From NCBI GenBank assembly GCA_013350335.1, contig CM023532.1, positions 94,237,064 through 94,301,063 of the forward strand: a stretch of 64,000 bases of DNA, written 5' to 3'. Of the stretch, positions 37,021-48,894 are shown piece by piece (the first letter of the stretch is position 1; every line of letters begins with the position of its first letter). The position numbers were made by a program, and so were the translations under genes. The notes under the pieces were generated by a model. That model was not told where the DNA came from, searched no databases, and was given only the letters and a program-made list of their open reading frames with translations. Source of the stretch: Chimonanthus salicifolius. Its lineage: Eukaryota; Streptophyta; Magnoliopsida; Laurales; Calycanthaceae.

Positions 37021-40000
37021 CTACTTTTTACCATAGCTCCTCCAGCAGAGGTGGATCACTCGGTGATTCAAGGTATGGCCGTAGTTGGTAGTTCCAATGC
37101 TGTTGCATTATTTGATTCTGGAGCTTCCCATTCATTTATATCTGCTGCATTCATATCTGCTATGGGCACATTAGTACAGAAACTGTCCACATCACTTACC
37201 ATTGTATCCCCCGTCGGAGACACATCTTTTGGACTCATATGCACGGCATTGAACACTGAACTCGTTGGATTCAGATTCGAGTTCAACTATTTGGTACTCG
37301 ATCTGGCTGAGTACGATGTTATATTTGGCATGGACTGGTTGGCTACATTTTAGGCCCATATCGATTGCCATCTTCATAGGGTGATATTTTGGTCACCCGA
37401 GGGAAAGCGGTATATAGTACACGCTGACAGACAGGGCATTCCTAGAAGGCTGCAGGAAGAATTAAACCACCTTGTCTTGAATAGCATCAGACTAGACAGG
37501 GCACCAGAGGCTGAACTTCCGGCGGTAGTAGCAAATTATACTGAGGTATTCCCAACAGAGCTCCCTGGTTTGCCACCCAAGAGAGAGATAGACTTTGAGA
37601 TCAAGTTATATCCCGGCACTGCTCCAATATCATTGCCCCATTACAGGATGGCACCAGCTGAGATGACCAAGTTGAAGAAGCAGATTGATGAACTGCTCAG
37701 ACTGGATTTTATTCGGAACAACATATCCGCATGGGGAGCCCCAGTAGTATTTGTGAAGAAGAAGGACGGTACCCTTCGGATGTGTGTGGACTATAGAAAG
37801 TTGAACCAGCTGACTGTCAGGAACAAGTACCCTTTTCCCAGGATTGACGACCTGTTTAATCAACTTAGGGGTTCCTCTCACTTCTCCAAGATTGATCTGA
37901 TGTCCGGATACCATCAAATCAGGGTTAGAGAGGAGGACATAGAGAAGATAGCTTTCAGGACAAGGTATGGTCTATATGAGTATGTGGTCATGCCGTTTGG
38001 ACTTACAAACGCACCGGCTGTGTTCATGGATTTGATGAACAGGATCTTCCGTCCTTACTTGGACCAATTTGTGATCGTATTTATTGATGACATCCTGATC
38101 AATTCCAAAAGTCAGGAGGAACATGCTGAGCACCTGCGGATAGTCTTGGACACCTTAAGGAAGAACCAGTTGTATGCCAAAGCCAGCAAGTGTGAGTTCT
38201 GGCTATCTAAGGTCAACTTCTTGGGGTACATTATATCAGAGGAAGGTATAGTCGTGGACCCGGCTAAGGTAGGGGCAGTGAGGGAGTGGAAAGCACCGAC
38301 GAATGTGACCGAGATCCGCAGTTTTCTGGGATTGGCCAGTTACTACAGGAAATTCATCATGGACTTCTCCAAGATTACAGCTCCACTTACCCGACTCACT
38401 CAGAAAGGAGTCAAATTTGAGTGGTCAGATCTGTACAACCGAAGATTTGAGGAACTAAAGGAGAGGCTTACAACCGCTCCTATTCTGATCTTGCCGGAAA
38501 GAGGCAGAAGTTATGAGGTGTACTGTGATGCCTCAGGTGAGGGACTGGGGTGTACACTCAGTCAAGGTAATCGTGCGGTGGCGTATGGATCAAGACAGTT
38601 GAAAATTCATGAACGCCATTATTCCACACATGATCTGGAGCTAGCAGTAGTGGTCTTCGCTCTCAAAAGCAAGAGACACTACATTTATGGTGAGAAGTTT
38701 GAGGTGTTCTCAGATCACAAGAGCCTGAAGTACTTATTTGATCAGAAGGAACTCAACATGAGACAGCGCAGATGGATGGAAAACCTGGAGGATTATGAGT
38801 TCGCACTTCGGTATCATCCGGGCAAGGCAAACAAGGTGGCGGATGCCCTCAGCCGCATGTCACATGCGACAGTAGCCAGTTTGATCAGGACGGAATGGGA
38901 GGTATTGAATACCATTAGAGAGTTTAAACTCTACCTCAATAATCATGGGACTATATATAACCTGATCATACGATCCCACATGGTCTCCGAGATTGAACGG
39001 GAGCAACGGACAGATCCAGAGGTGGAGGAGATATGGGCTAAGATGTCTACCGGTGAGGTTGTACCAGAGTGGGAACTACGACCAAGACAGGGTCTTGTGT
39101 TCCAGGCAGGACATGTGTGCCTAAGAGCTGCAGAAGAGAGTTGTTGATTGAAGCACACCAAACCAAGCTCTCTATCCATCCGGGCAGCACCAAGATGTAT
39201 CATGATCTCAAGAGGCACTATTGGTGGGGTGGACTCAAGAAAGATGTGGCAGAGTTTGTTGCTCGTTTCCTAACTTGTCAGCAGGTTAAGGCGGAACATC
39301 AGAAACCACCGGGTTTACTCGCACGCTTGCCAGTGCCGGAGTGGAAATGGGAGCACATATCCATGGATTTTGTAACAGGATTGCCAAGGTCACCAAGGGG
39401 CAACGATGCGATATGGGTCGTAGTGGACCAGTTGACTAAGTCTGCGCATTTCCTTCCCATCAAGATGACAGATTCATTGGAGACATTGGGTCGACGGTAC
39501 ATCCGGGATATCATCAGACAACATGGTATTCCCCGGACTATTGTATCCGACAGAGATGGCCGATTCACCGGCAAAGTATGGCAGGGCATGCAGTCAGCTA
39601 TGGGGAACGACATATTGACTAGCACAGCATTTTATCCACAGACTGATGGGCAGTCAGAGAGGACGATACAGACACTAGAAGATATGTTGAGAGCATGTAT
39701 GTTAGAATTCAAGGGTGGATGGGAGGATCATTTGCCAATGGTGGAGTTCTCTTACAACAACAGTTACCAGGCAAACCTCTAGATGGCTCCATTTGAGGCC
39801 TTGTATGTTAGGCCATGTAGATCACCAGTGTACTGGACAGAGGCCGGTGAGCCTGCACTGATTGGACCCGAGTTGGTTGTGGAGACTACAGCGCAAATCA
39901 AATTGATACGACAACACCTACTCACTGCGCAGAGCCGTCAGAAGAGCTACGCCGACAAGAGGAGAAGGTTCCTCGAATTTGAGGTGGGAGACTTGGTGTT

Positions 40001-40396
40001 CTTAAAAGTCTCACCACGGGAAGGACACATGAGATTCGGGAAGAAGGTGAAACCGTCGCCTATATTTGTGGGACCGTTTCCAATCTTGAAGAGGGTGGGG
40101 GGGTAGCTTATCAGTTGGCGCTCCTCCACAGTTATCATCTTTACATGATGTGTTCCATGTGTTGGAGGAAGTACAACCTCGATCCTTCACATGTCCTGAG
40201 TGTGCAAGACGCTGATGTGCAAAGCGACGTGACATATGTGGAGAAGCCGATCAGAGTGATCGGGAGAGAACAAAGAGTGTTGTGGAACCGCGCTATTTAG
40301 TTGGTCAAGGTGGTATGGGAACGACATGTCAATGAGGAAGCCACCTGGGAACTTGAATCAGAAATGCGAGACACTCATCCGGAGCTTTTTGTATGA
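37021..40396 (+). pseudogene. Pol of Tekay element (PR-RT-RNaseH-INT-chromodomain-like), degraded
   Basis: Protease: active site FDSGASHSFIS near 37120, then TAG at 37351. Reverse transcriptase (from 37381): [29 protein letters not shown] and catalytic FIDDIL. RNase [43 protein letters not shown] frame change near 39130 leads to integrase: HQTKLSIHPGSTKMY zinc region with its first cysteine replaced (FLTCQQVK), catalytic Asp (SMDFVTG), Asp (VSDRDGRF) and Glu (QSERTIQTLED). TAG lies at 39781-39783, then MAPFEALY. A G-run frameshift near 40100 and a stop at 40298 precede a chromodomain-like tail (VVWERHVNEEATWELES, stop at 40394). In Tekay elements this tail targets integration to heterochromatin. 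Confidence 0.93.
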
Positions 40397-40457
40397 GTTG
40401 TTTGAACCTCTACTTCGCTAGAATTTTCGGGACAAAAATTTCAAAAAAGGATTATAT

Positions 40458-43400
40458 TGTAATAGCCCTAATTTTTAAATCAATATATATATTGGCTATT
40501 ATTTATTTTAATAATGGGAATTGGGAATTTTGATGGAATAAATGTTAAGTGGATCAAAATTTGGGCAAAGGCCCAAATATGGTCCAATGGACCTGGATTG
40601 GATTAAATTCATTTAAATGGTCAATGGTGGTTAATTGGGATGGTCAAATTGGGCCGAAGACCCATTTGGGACCCAATGGGTCAAGATGATTTAAGCTCTA
40701 AGGTAAATGGGTAGGAGGTGAATGTAATTGGGCCATGGGCGCAATGGTGATCCAATTAGTTGGAATGGATTTAATTGGTTTAAATCACCTAAGTTAGTGA
40801 TGAAATGATCAAGATGGCATAACCAAGTGGGGCCCACCTCCACCTCACCAAGTGAGGTGGCGTGTGGACCAAGGCATAGGTGGGGCCGACCATCATGGTT
40901 GACTTGGTCAACCATGGATAAGTCAAAGGGAATTGAGGAGGAACAAATTAAATTAAGTTGATTTAATTAATGTGAATCACCTAAGTTAGAATTTATTAAA
41001 CCTAGGTGACATGGCCGAATGGGGCCCACCTCCACCTCATCAGTGAGGTGACGGGTAGGCTGGAAGTTAGTGGGGCCGGCCACCATGGCTGACTTGGTCA
41101 ACCATGGGTGGATACATGGAGGGAATTTAAGGAAATTGAATTAGATTAAATGGGAATTAATTAACCTAAGTTGAGGATCCAATTAATTAATTACTTGGGT
41201 GAGTCAAATGGGGAGTCAATGGGATAAGTCAATGGGTGGTTTCATCTCATTGAAACCACCCAAACCACTTAAAGAAACACAAATAAAACCATTGGCTAAG
41301 GGTGGTGGTTTTATCTCAACCACCACCACTAAGGCATGTGAGCCCATGCTTGGTTGGTGGAGGAAATGATGGTGGAGTGTAACTTAAGCAACCAAATGAG
41401 ATGGGTTTTCATCTCATCCCATTCTCATCTCACTCTCTCCATCCCTCCCTCTTCAAAACCGGCCCTCACTCTCACAAGGAGAAAGAAGAAGAAAAACTTA
41501 GAAGAAAGGAAGAAAAAAACTCAAGCATAGGCCAACCACCTCAAGACCAAACCTTGGGATAGTTTTTCCCATCCTCTCCTCCTCTCCCTCTCTCAAACCC
41601 ACTCCATCATTGGCCGACCCAAACATTGATGATCTCATTTTGATCAAGCACATCTTGGCCTAAGATCAAGGAGAAGAAGAAATGAGAAAGGCTAAGGAAT
41701 CCAAAGGGAGGAAAAGAAGCTGGAGGAGCCACCGGAGTGGTAAGTAATTCTTAAACAAGAATTTACATATTTTAGGGGTTAAGAAGAGATCATGGAATTC
41801 ATTTTCCTTGGATTGAATGGTGGCCAAAAATGTTGTGGGCCATGGATCTAAAATCTATCGAAGGAAAAAGATGAGAAATGGACAAAATGGATAAGATAGG
41901 TTAAGAAAAGAAAAATAAAGGAATGATAAGGACACTAGGTAATTAAGGTTTTCTTAAGCATGGAAAAATGAATTTTTGAAGGAATCATGGACCATAGGGT
42001 TCGGCCATGTAGTATGGCTGAACCCCATGGTAGGTGATTAAGTGATTTCATAGGGTTTTAAAGAATGGAAGCCATGGAAGGTGGTTAATGATTTTAAGGT
42101 TTTAAATGAATGAATGTTAGTGATTTTTAAGGAGGTTTTAAATGAGGAAAATCATGGGAGATGTAAATGATTTTTATGGCCTCAAAAGGCATGGATGAAG
42201 ATGAACCATGAACCATGGGTTCGGCCATGGTATATGGCCGAACCCTATGGTGATGTATCTGAAATGATTATGGGTGTAAAAAATGGAAAAATGATGGGGA
42301 ATGTTGGTAGTTTTGATGGACTCAAAAAAAATGAACCTAATATTGATCAAAGGGGTAATTTAAATGTATGATGGAATCCCCTCATGGAGGGACTTGTGGT
42401 GGATCTAAAATGTAACAAAAGACCCAAGGAAAAATGGAGATTAGGTTAAATTAAAGTGGCTGATTTTAATCATTCTATGACATGATTGGTAAGTCATTGA
42501 GGGATCTACGTTGTGGATTGAAAATGTGGTAAATGATCCAAGATAAGTAAGGAGATTAACACCATGGGTTCGGCCATGGTGTATGGCTGAACCCATGAAC
42601 CATTTTATGAGCCATTTGATGGGCTAAGTATGGGGTTATGTATGTGTTTAAATGAATAAGGATTAGGTTAATTAAATGGCTGATTTTTAATGTGTTCGTG
42701 TCATGATTGATGGATCATTCATGGGTCTAAGTTTTTGGATCAGTTATGGACTTAATTATGCATGGATAAATTAGTGATTAGTCATGGAAAGGAGTAGTGG
42801 CAAAATCGTAAATAATGGCCAAAATGAAGAACCATGGGTTCGGCCATGGTGTATGGCCGAACCCCATGGAGGATGATCATGGACTTAAGTGTGTTTGATG
42901 ATGACCTTAAGTATGGATTAAATGAAGCCTAGGGTGCTGGTTTTTAAACTCACAAAATTAAGATAATCAATGGATTAAGATGGGACCCACAAACCTAATT
43001 AGAAGGGTTCGGCCATGGTGTACGGCCGAACCCCACTAAGGCATATGTTAGGGACTTGATCATGGATAAAATATGGGCTAATTATTAATATGTAATAAGG
43101 TATCGAACATCGCAAGCAGTGCGCGTTTGGGTGACCGGATTCGTGAACGGAAACGTAAAGGGACGCTAGTTGGTATTCGGTTGCATTCCAACCTTATTGT
43201 AAGCCATGGATTATGTGTGTATGGATGTTTTATTAATTTATTTTAGTAATCATGTGATGTGTTTAAGATGGGTTTTTATGGCTATGATTTAAATATTATA
43301 TGGTATATTGCATTTACAATGATTTAAATACTATATAGCATATTGCAATTACATCTCATGCATGGCATGGGCGGGAAAATAAAGGAACCGGAGTCCATGC

Positions 43401-44253
43401 TTCGTCGGGGCGACCGAAAAGAAAGCATGGGGATATCTTGATGTGTTTCATCCATCAAGAGGGGTACTATAAGGTACAACCGAAGTCCATGCTCCGTCGG
43501 GGGACCGAAAAGCAAGCATGGGGATTCTTTGATGAGGCTTTGCCATCAAAGGGGATGCCTAGTGTTGATCATATCTTGATGAGGCTTTTCCATCAAGAGG
43601 GACATGGCACAATGATGTTATGGATGATGGGTGGGACTCATGGCATTCATTTTATGGTTTTCATTATATTATTACCTATGTGCTTGTTATCACTAATCCA
43701 TGTGTTGGCCCTACTCGGAGTCCTACTGGGCGCGTTGTCTAATGCCCTACTTCCACCTTAGCTGATGATGACGCAGGGGATGGCGGAAACGAGGGACGAG
43801 ACGGGAACTAAGCGTAGGAGCTTGGGGAAGCGGGCTAGATAGTTTACTTTAATTTATTTTGGAAATATAATTTGAGTAACTTAGCTCGTTGGACTGTATA
43901 ATTTATATTTCTTGCTATGGTTTGGACTTTACTTTTGGATGTTATAATTTTGAGGTAATTTAATAATTTAAATGATGTAGCTTCCTTGCTATCTAAAAAT
44001 TGGTAGGATAGACTCTATTATAATTCTGCAATTAGTTAAATATTCCGTGAACTTACTTTCTACGTGTGAACCGTTCTCGTGGACTTAATTCCACGCACAC
44101 GTAGGGTTGGCCAGTTAAGGGCCGGGCTTTAGAAGCTCGGACTTAACTCGCGTCGTGATGTCCTGCGCCCTTTGTCACTCTTTATTTAAAAAATAAAAAA
44201 ATAGACTCTGATTTTCGGACAATTAAGCATAATAAAAAGGGGCGGGCGTTACA
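40458..44253 (+). repeat. 3' LTR of Tekay element
   Basis: TGTAATAGCCC to GGGCGTTACA, colinear with the 5' LTR. The preceding polypurine tract is poor (CAAAAAAGGATTATAT), unlike the clean tracts of the copia elements, which suggests decay. 40397-40457 has no gene. Confidence 0.95.
41997..43034. repeat. TTCGGCCAT hairpin cluster, 5 copies (3' LTR)
   Basis: Copies at about 41997, 42217, 42567, 42837 and 43005 are in register with those of the 5' LTR, some with compensating or single-arm changes (e.g. TGGCTGAACCC at about 42016 and 42586). Confidence 0.92.
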
Positions 44254-45940
44254 CCCACACTTTGGAGGACCATTCCTAGGCTTAGATGAACAAATGGTAA
44301 AATCATGAAAAAACCTAGAGAGTAAGCTTGACGGTGAATTGGAAACGAACTTGGAAATATGAATTAAGTTCACTGTCAGCTCGACCAGTTGCTCTCACCC
44401 GACCCCTCGGTGGAGACAGGATCAACCCATCGTGGTCAAAGACTCGTTGGCCAGATTGACAAAGGTTCTACATCATGGAATTGTCATTCTGGGTGTGCCT
44501 CTGATCGAAGATCTCGTATGCACCGACCCCTCATGAAAGGCTGAAACGACCCCTCGTGGTCAAAAGACTCTACGGTAAAGACTTATGAGTTTTGAAACTT
44601 AGAACTCATGTGGACTCTAAAGAAAACACACACATCGGTAATACAGACCGGTCGAGAGTACCAGGACCGACACATCAATAAAGGGTGACAGGTCAGTCTG
44701 GGTAAGACTGGTTTCTAAACTTGAAACTCTGTCAGCGTGATGTTGTCCCAGACCGAGCCTCTCGTATGGACCGACTTCTCAATGCCATGATTGTCGAACC
44801 ATTAGTAACACAAACATGTCAGTCAGATATAATTTGTGCCGTTCGAAGTGCATTTAATTCTTAACGATCGGGCAGTTGCACAGTAATATTTTTAGTCACC
44901 GACCCCTCGGTGCGCTCGACCTGTCGGCACTGGACTGTACCAAAAAACTGGTTTCCTTCTCTATAAATACCAATCCTTGTGCAACCAGTTTGACATCCTT
45001 TGGACAATCTGTTGGACCCTCATCACTATCAGTGAGTTTAAATAAGGGCCAACAAAAGGATCACTCTTTCTATTGTGCCTACACTTGGGGAATCTAATAC
45101 AACCAATCATATGGATTGAGTTTGTGAGAGAGAGGGGAAAGGATAATAAAGTAGGAAAGATTTGGTAGAACCAATCTCCTAGTCACCCTGAAATTATGAT
45201 TGCTCTACGACAGCTACAAGGCGGAGCGTCGGCACACATTGGGTGGATCTTGAAGAAGCACACATCAACAAGAAAGATAATCAAAGGCAAGTGCTTCTTG
45301 GTTTTAATTTTGTTTAAAACCTTTGTCCCGTGAAAGTGCATTAAGGAGGCCTCGCTCCGGAACCACTATAAAATTTGGAGCGTCGTCTCTAGCACATGTG
45401 GTGGGTGGAATTCCCAACCAAATGAATAAATGGAATTCATATTTTACATATGGTGGGTGAAATTCTCATCCGATTGAGTGAGGTGGAATTTCTACTCTAA
45501 TTGTGAGGGTGTAAGTCTCCACTTAATGGATTTGGAGATAGCTCAAGATTGAGCTAGTCCTAACAGTGGATGTAGGTTCGCTAACCTATCCACTATAAAT
45601 TTAGTCTTATGGTGTTTGATCATTGTGTGTTTGTGTTTTCATATTTAAGCACTCTTCTAAACACACATCACTTTGCATTTGATTATCTTTATTTATACAT
45701 TGTGCACGATCATAGATAATCAAGCAATATGCAAAGGGTTCTAAACTTAGTATGATCGTTTAAGAAATTATAAAAAATATACACACTAAACAAATCTCTT
45801 GATAAAGATTGTTATTCCGCTGCACTTAAAATTTAAACAATCAAGAAATTTGTAAACACCATGGAAATTGCGATTTTCCTATTCCTCCCCCCCTCCTCTC
45901 TCGGGTCAATCGTGTTCTGGCACCAAAGGGAGGACTTTCA
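44254..45940 (+). repeat. 3' LTR of outer copia, fragment 3
   Basis: It begins with the CCCAC duplication, then matches the intact LTR from 4667 on (CTTAG...GAACAAATGGTAAAATC), and ends ACTTTCA before TGGTA. It has palindromic CACCGACCCCTCGGTG at about 44897 and a TATA box at 44962. Confidence 0.95.
44962..44969 (+). promoter_or_regulatory. Probable LTR TATA box
   Basis: TATAAATA, at the place equivalent to 5371 in the 5' LTR. Confidence 0.5.
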
Positions 45941-45945
45941 TGGTA

Positions 45946-47176
45946 CATTGTCTTATTAAGCAATGCCTTGGAAAATCATTAGACATTGGAAATGTGTTTT
46001 TGGAGAAATATTCAAATAAGGTATATTATCCTTTCTCAAAATATTTTTGGTTTGCATTCCTGGTTTAAACCTTAAAATATATTTGGAAAATGTCAAACAA
46101 GGGTATTTTTAATGCAACCTAGTTATGCACCTATGTTGGAGCTTTCAATTCTTAAGGTGAATCTTAAAACCAAATGGATTTTGGTAGTGAAAGCCAACAT
46201 GGTTATGTGGTCCAAATGTTAATGGACTTAATGCATTGTGCTCTAAAAAGTTGATCAATGGAGAGAATGCCTTGGAAAGTTTAAGGGAAGAAATAAGTGT
46301 CCATCTTCCAAGTGCATAATGGATTTCCAAGGATAGGATATTTGTTCATTCATAAACTCTTCATTGTTGTATGTTTTGATGAATGAACTTATTTGTTGGT
46401 TTGATGCATTATGCTCACATAGGTAAATATGTATGCATCACCTTGTTTTCTCAAGAACTTTATGCCTATATTGGTGTATATTTTACATAGTTCATGATGT
46501 TTTCACTCATATGCCCTTTGTCATGGAATATTCCTTATATGAGTGAATCCCTCCTCTTGCATGCATAACTCTTCTGTTTTCAAAATTAGTATATTTTTGA
46601 AAAATGCATGTTCCCCCTTTTCTCCTTATTTAGTCAAAAAATTGGGACTTGCTAAAGCACACTAGATTGGTAAAGCAGTGTTATTACCATTTGTCAATTT
46701 ATGACAAAAAGGGGGAGAATTATTTGAAGCTTGAAAGAAAGCTTGAAATGTGGGGGAGAAACATTGAAGCTTGTTGTAAGCTTATAAGAAGAAGTTTAAA
46801 TATCTTAGGGGGAGAAGATCTTTAAAGAAGGTTAGTCTATGATTTAGGGGGAGATTAATCATTGACTAAAGGGGTTTAGTCTATTAGTTATGGAGGAGCA
46901 CTGTGTTTTATGGACTAACAATTGAGGGGGAGATCTGTGCTTCCACCATGCTTGCCTTGTGTGTGTGTACAGGTATTTTGTACAGGATCACAATGGAGAT
47001 CACAAGCTGAGAAAGAAAATGAAGAAAACATCTTGAAGCATAGAGTCTAGGAACTTTTATCATTTGAATATGTACTCTTAATTGTTGTATTCTTGGTATT
47101 CAAATGTATTTTAGGTTGGGCTAAATCACCGAGTCTGTATTCATTAGCTTCGAGGTGTTTTGTCATGGAAATTGAC
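45946..47176 (+). mobile_element. Interior of copia-4, right part
   Basis: This joins to 4481 when the outer copia is removed. No coding domain is seen. It has many GGGGGAGA purine tracts between 46703 and 46935, and matches the end of the outer copia interior (TTGAATATGTACT near 47065, TTTTGTCATGGAAATTGAC near 47160). Confidence 0.65.
46703..46718 (+). other. Internal polypurine tract of copia-4
   Basis: GACAAAAAGGGGGAGA preceded by TTTGTCAATTTA, 486 bp before the 3' LTR. Confidence 0.5.
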
Positions 47177-47188
47177 AAAGGGGGAGAT
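47177..47188 (+). other. 3' polypurine tract of copia-4
   Basis: AAAGGGGGAGAT directly before the LTR start TGTTAGTACC. Confidence 0.85.
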
Positions 47189-47980
47189 TGTTAGTACCCT
47201 AGCTTGCCGAGTCATCTACTTGTCAATTCCATGAATTAGGTGAAACCTTACCTCGGAAGTTTGAAGCTATGTACAAGAATCAAAGAAGTGATGAAGATTG
47301 AATCCAGAGCATTGAAGATGGAAGATCAAGTGCAGATTCATCATCACCCAATGTATGGAAATCACACAAGGTAAATCAGCCATAGAAGATATTAGGGTGA
47401 ACCCAACACACCTAGGAAGTTCTTCCTTAGGTTTAGAACTCAAATTGGTAAAACATAAACCAAGCCTAGAGAAAATGGACCAAATCCTTAGAGCTCCCTT
47501 GAACTTATCTTGGAAAAATATGGGCAGTCAAAATATCATGACTTGTGGGAGTCTTTCACTCTATAAAATGAGGTAATCAACTGGTAAAACCACCATGGTT
47601 GGATAAATCATTGAAAGAGTTTTTCATAGAGCCCAAAAACACTCAAATTGGAGTTCGGAAACCCAAGATATAGTCATTTTAGTGGAGAGTAGTTTTGTTG
47701 GAAACTGTCATCACGACCGATCGTGAAACGACGACCCATCACCGGCAATCGATCACCAAATGACGATCAATCGTCTTGAAAAAGACATGTTCTAAACTGG
47801 AAAAACACTGTCTTTTTGGGCCACTCACAAGACGATTCAATCGTGATGATGATCGATCGTCTAGTACATAAGACGATCAATCGTGGCGACGATCGATCGT
47901 GAGTGACCGTTTTCTATCCATTGCAAACGCACTCATCTCTCAACGGTCACATGTCCAACGGTCATTTTTGGGTGACAATC
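47189..47980 (+). repeat. 3' LTR of copia-4, truncated by a gypsy insertion
   Basis: TGTTAGTACCCTAGCTTGCC parallels the other copia LTR starts, but the body is divergent. About 790 bp remain. The rest of the LTR is not found beyond the gypsy element and was lost with it. It carries the CGATCGATCG array. Confidence 0.82.
47710..47914. repeat. GACGATCGATCGTC palindrome array
   Basis: Six or so motifs of the form ACGATC(A/G)ATCGT occur in 200 bp, including GATGATCGATCGTC and GACGATCGATCGTG, with ATCGTCTAGTACATAAGACGAT forming a further inverted pair. Confidence 0.85.
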
Positions 47981-48746
47981 TGAACCAATAATCCGGACGT
48001 TTTGGGTGACAATGGATAGAAAAATAGCAGAAGAATAAGAAACAAGAAAAGACACAAAATTTTGGAAAGTGGAAACTTCCTCTTTTTGGTCTTTTTGATT
48101 AATTTCCTCAAATACCGATTGTACAATCTCTGTGGAGTGCATCCACAGGTTAAAGACTGCCAAAAACAAAAGATAAAAGGGATAAAATAAGCAGAAACTA
48201 CTCAGAACCATCGAAAACTGCTCTAACCATCTGCAGTTTTCACATACCTGTAAACTGGTGCGTCGACTGGTACATCGACTGGTATTGTTCATTGAATGTG
48301 CCAGACGATGTACGAGTCAACTGGTGGATCGACTGGTACCATCAGAAAGCTATCTGTTTTTACCGACAGACACTCGATGATGTACCAGTCAATTAGTGGA
48401 TCAACTGGTACTGTTCACAGGCTGTGTAGACGATGTACTAGTCGACTGGTGGATCGACTAGTACCATCAAGGAGTTGTCTGTTCTTACAGACAGACAGTT
48501 GGATCGACTGGTATTATTCACAGACTGTATTAGACAATGTACCAGTCGACTGGTGGATCGATTGGTACCACCTAAGAATGATCTGTAGCACATTACAGTC
48601 ACTAGACAATGCACCAGTCGATTGATGGATCAATTGGTGACTTAAAGATTTATATTCTAAGTCCTTTTGGGAGGGTTTTGAAAATTTACAACAAAAGAAG
48701 AAGAAAAATACATGAAAATACATTAGTGGGAGATCCTCTTGGATCA
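47981..48746 (-). repeat. 3' LTR of reverse gypsy
   Basis: The plus-strand left end TGAACCAATAATCC matches TGATCCGATAATCC at 53360; the right end ...GGATCA lies next to a purine tract read on minus (AAACAAGGGGAG). The intact termini are therefore TGATCC and GGATCA, a 6 bp inverted repeat. Length is 766 bp. Confidence 0.8.
48254..48635. repeat. ACCAGTCGACTGGT hairpin array
   Basis: Five units spaced about 55-105 bp apart. The consensus has arms GTACCAGTCGA and TCGACTGGTAC around CTGGTGGA, with ACCAGTCGACTGGT as an additional palindrome. The best copy is at about 48538-48570. Confidence 0.88.
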
Positions 48747-48894
48747 TGACTCCCCTTGTTTAGGGAATTTAGGTCCCATTAAATCTTCAGAGCTTCAGTT
48801 GAGGGAACTCCATAGCTCCGTTCTCCCGACTGTACCACCGTGATTGGCTTGGCAGCTGACCCTTCTTGCCGATTTGGTAAAAATCATACTTTCC

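Larger units (their letters stand above)
31447..44253 (+). mobile_element. Full-length Tekay/Del-like Ty3/gypsy chromovirus, coding-dead
   Basis: 12.8 kb element: 5' LTR 31447-35289 (3843 bp), primer site 35292, gag from 35922, pol to 40396, 3' LTR 40458-44253 (3796 bp), flanked by CCCAC at 31442-31446 and 44254-44258. Pol order protease, reverse transcriptase, RNase H, integrase, then a chromodomain-like tail is that of Ty3/gypsy chromoviruses; very long LTRs starting TGTAATAGCC fit the Tekay/Del clade. The two LTRs are very similar by eye (a handful of differences in the first 200 bp), so it is younger than most elements here, yet the coding region has at least five stops and several frameshifts. 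It was probably copied in trans or is old enough to have decayed. Confidence 0.95.
4482..45940 (+). mobile_element. Outer Ty1/copia-type element, disrupted by nested insertions
   Basis: The element is bounded by TGTTAGTG at 4482 and ACTTTCA at 45940, with 5 bp duplications TGGTA on both sides. Without later insertions it comprises a 1812 bp 5' LTR, about 2.6 kb of interior and a 3' LTR that sums to about 1868 bp. The 3' LTR lies in three pieces (13183-13246, 31320-31446, 44254-45940). The initiator-Met type primer site, TG...CA ends, 5 bp duplications and the copia gag in the related reverse copy place it in Ty1/copia. The interior is too short for pol, so this copy is non-autonomous. Confidence 0.9.
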
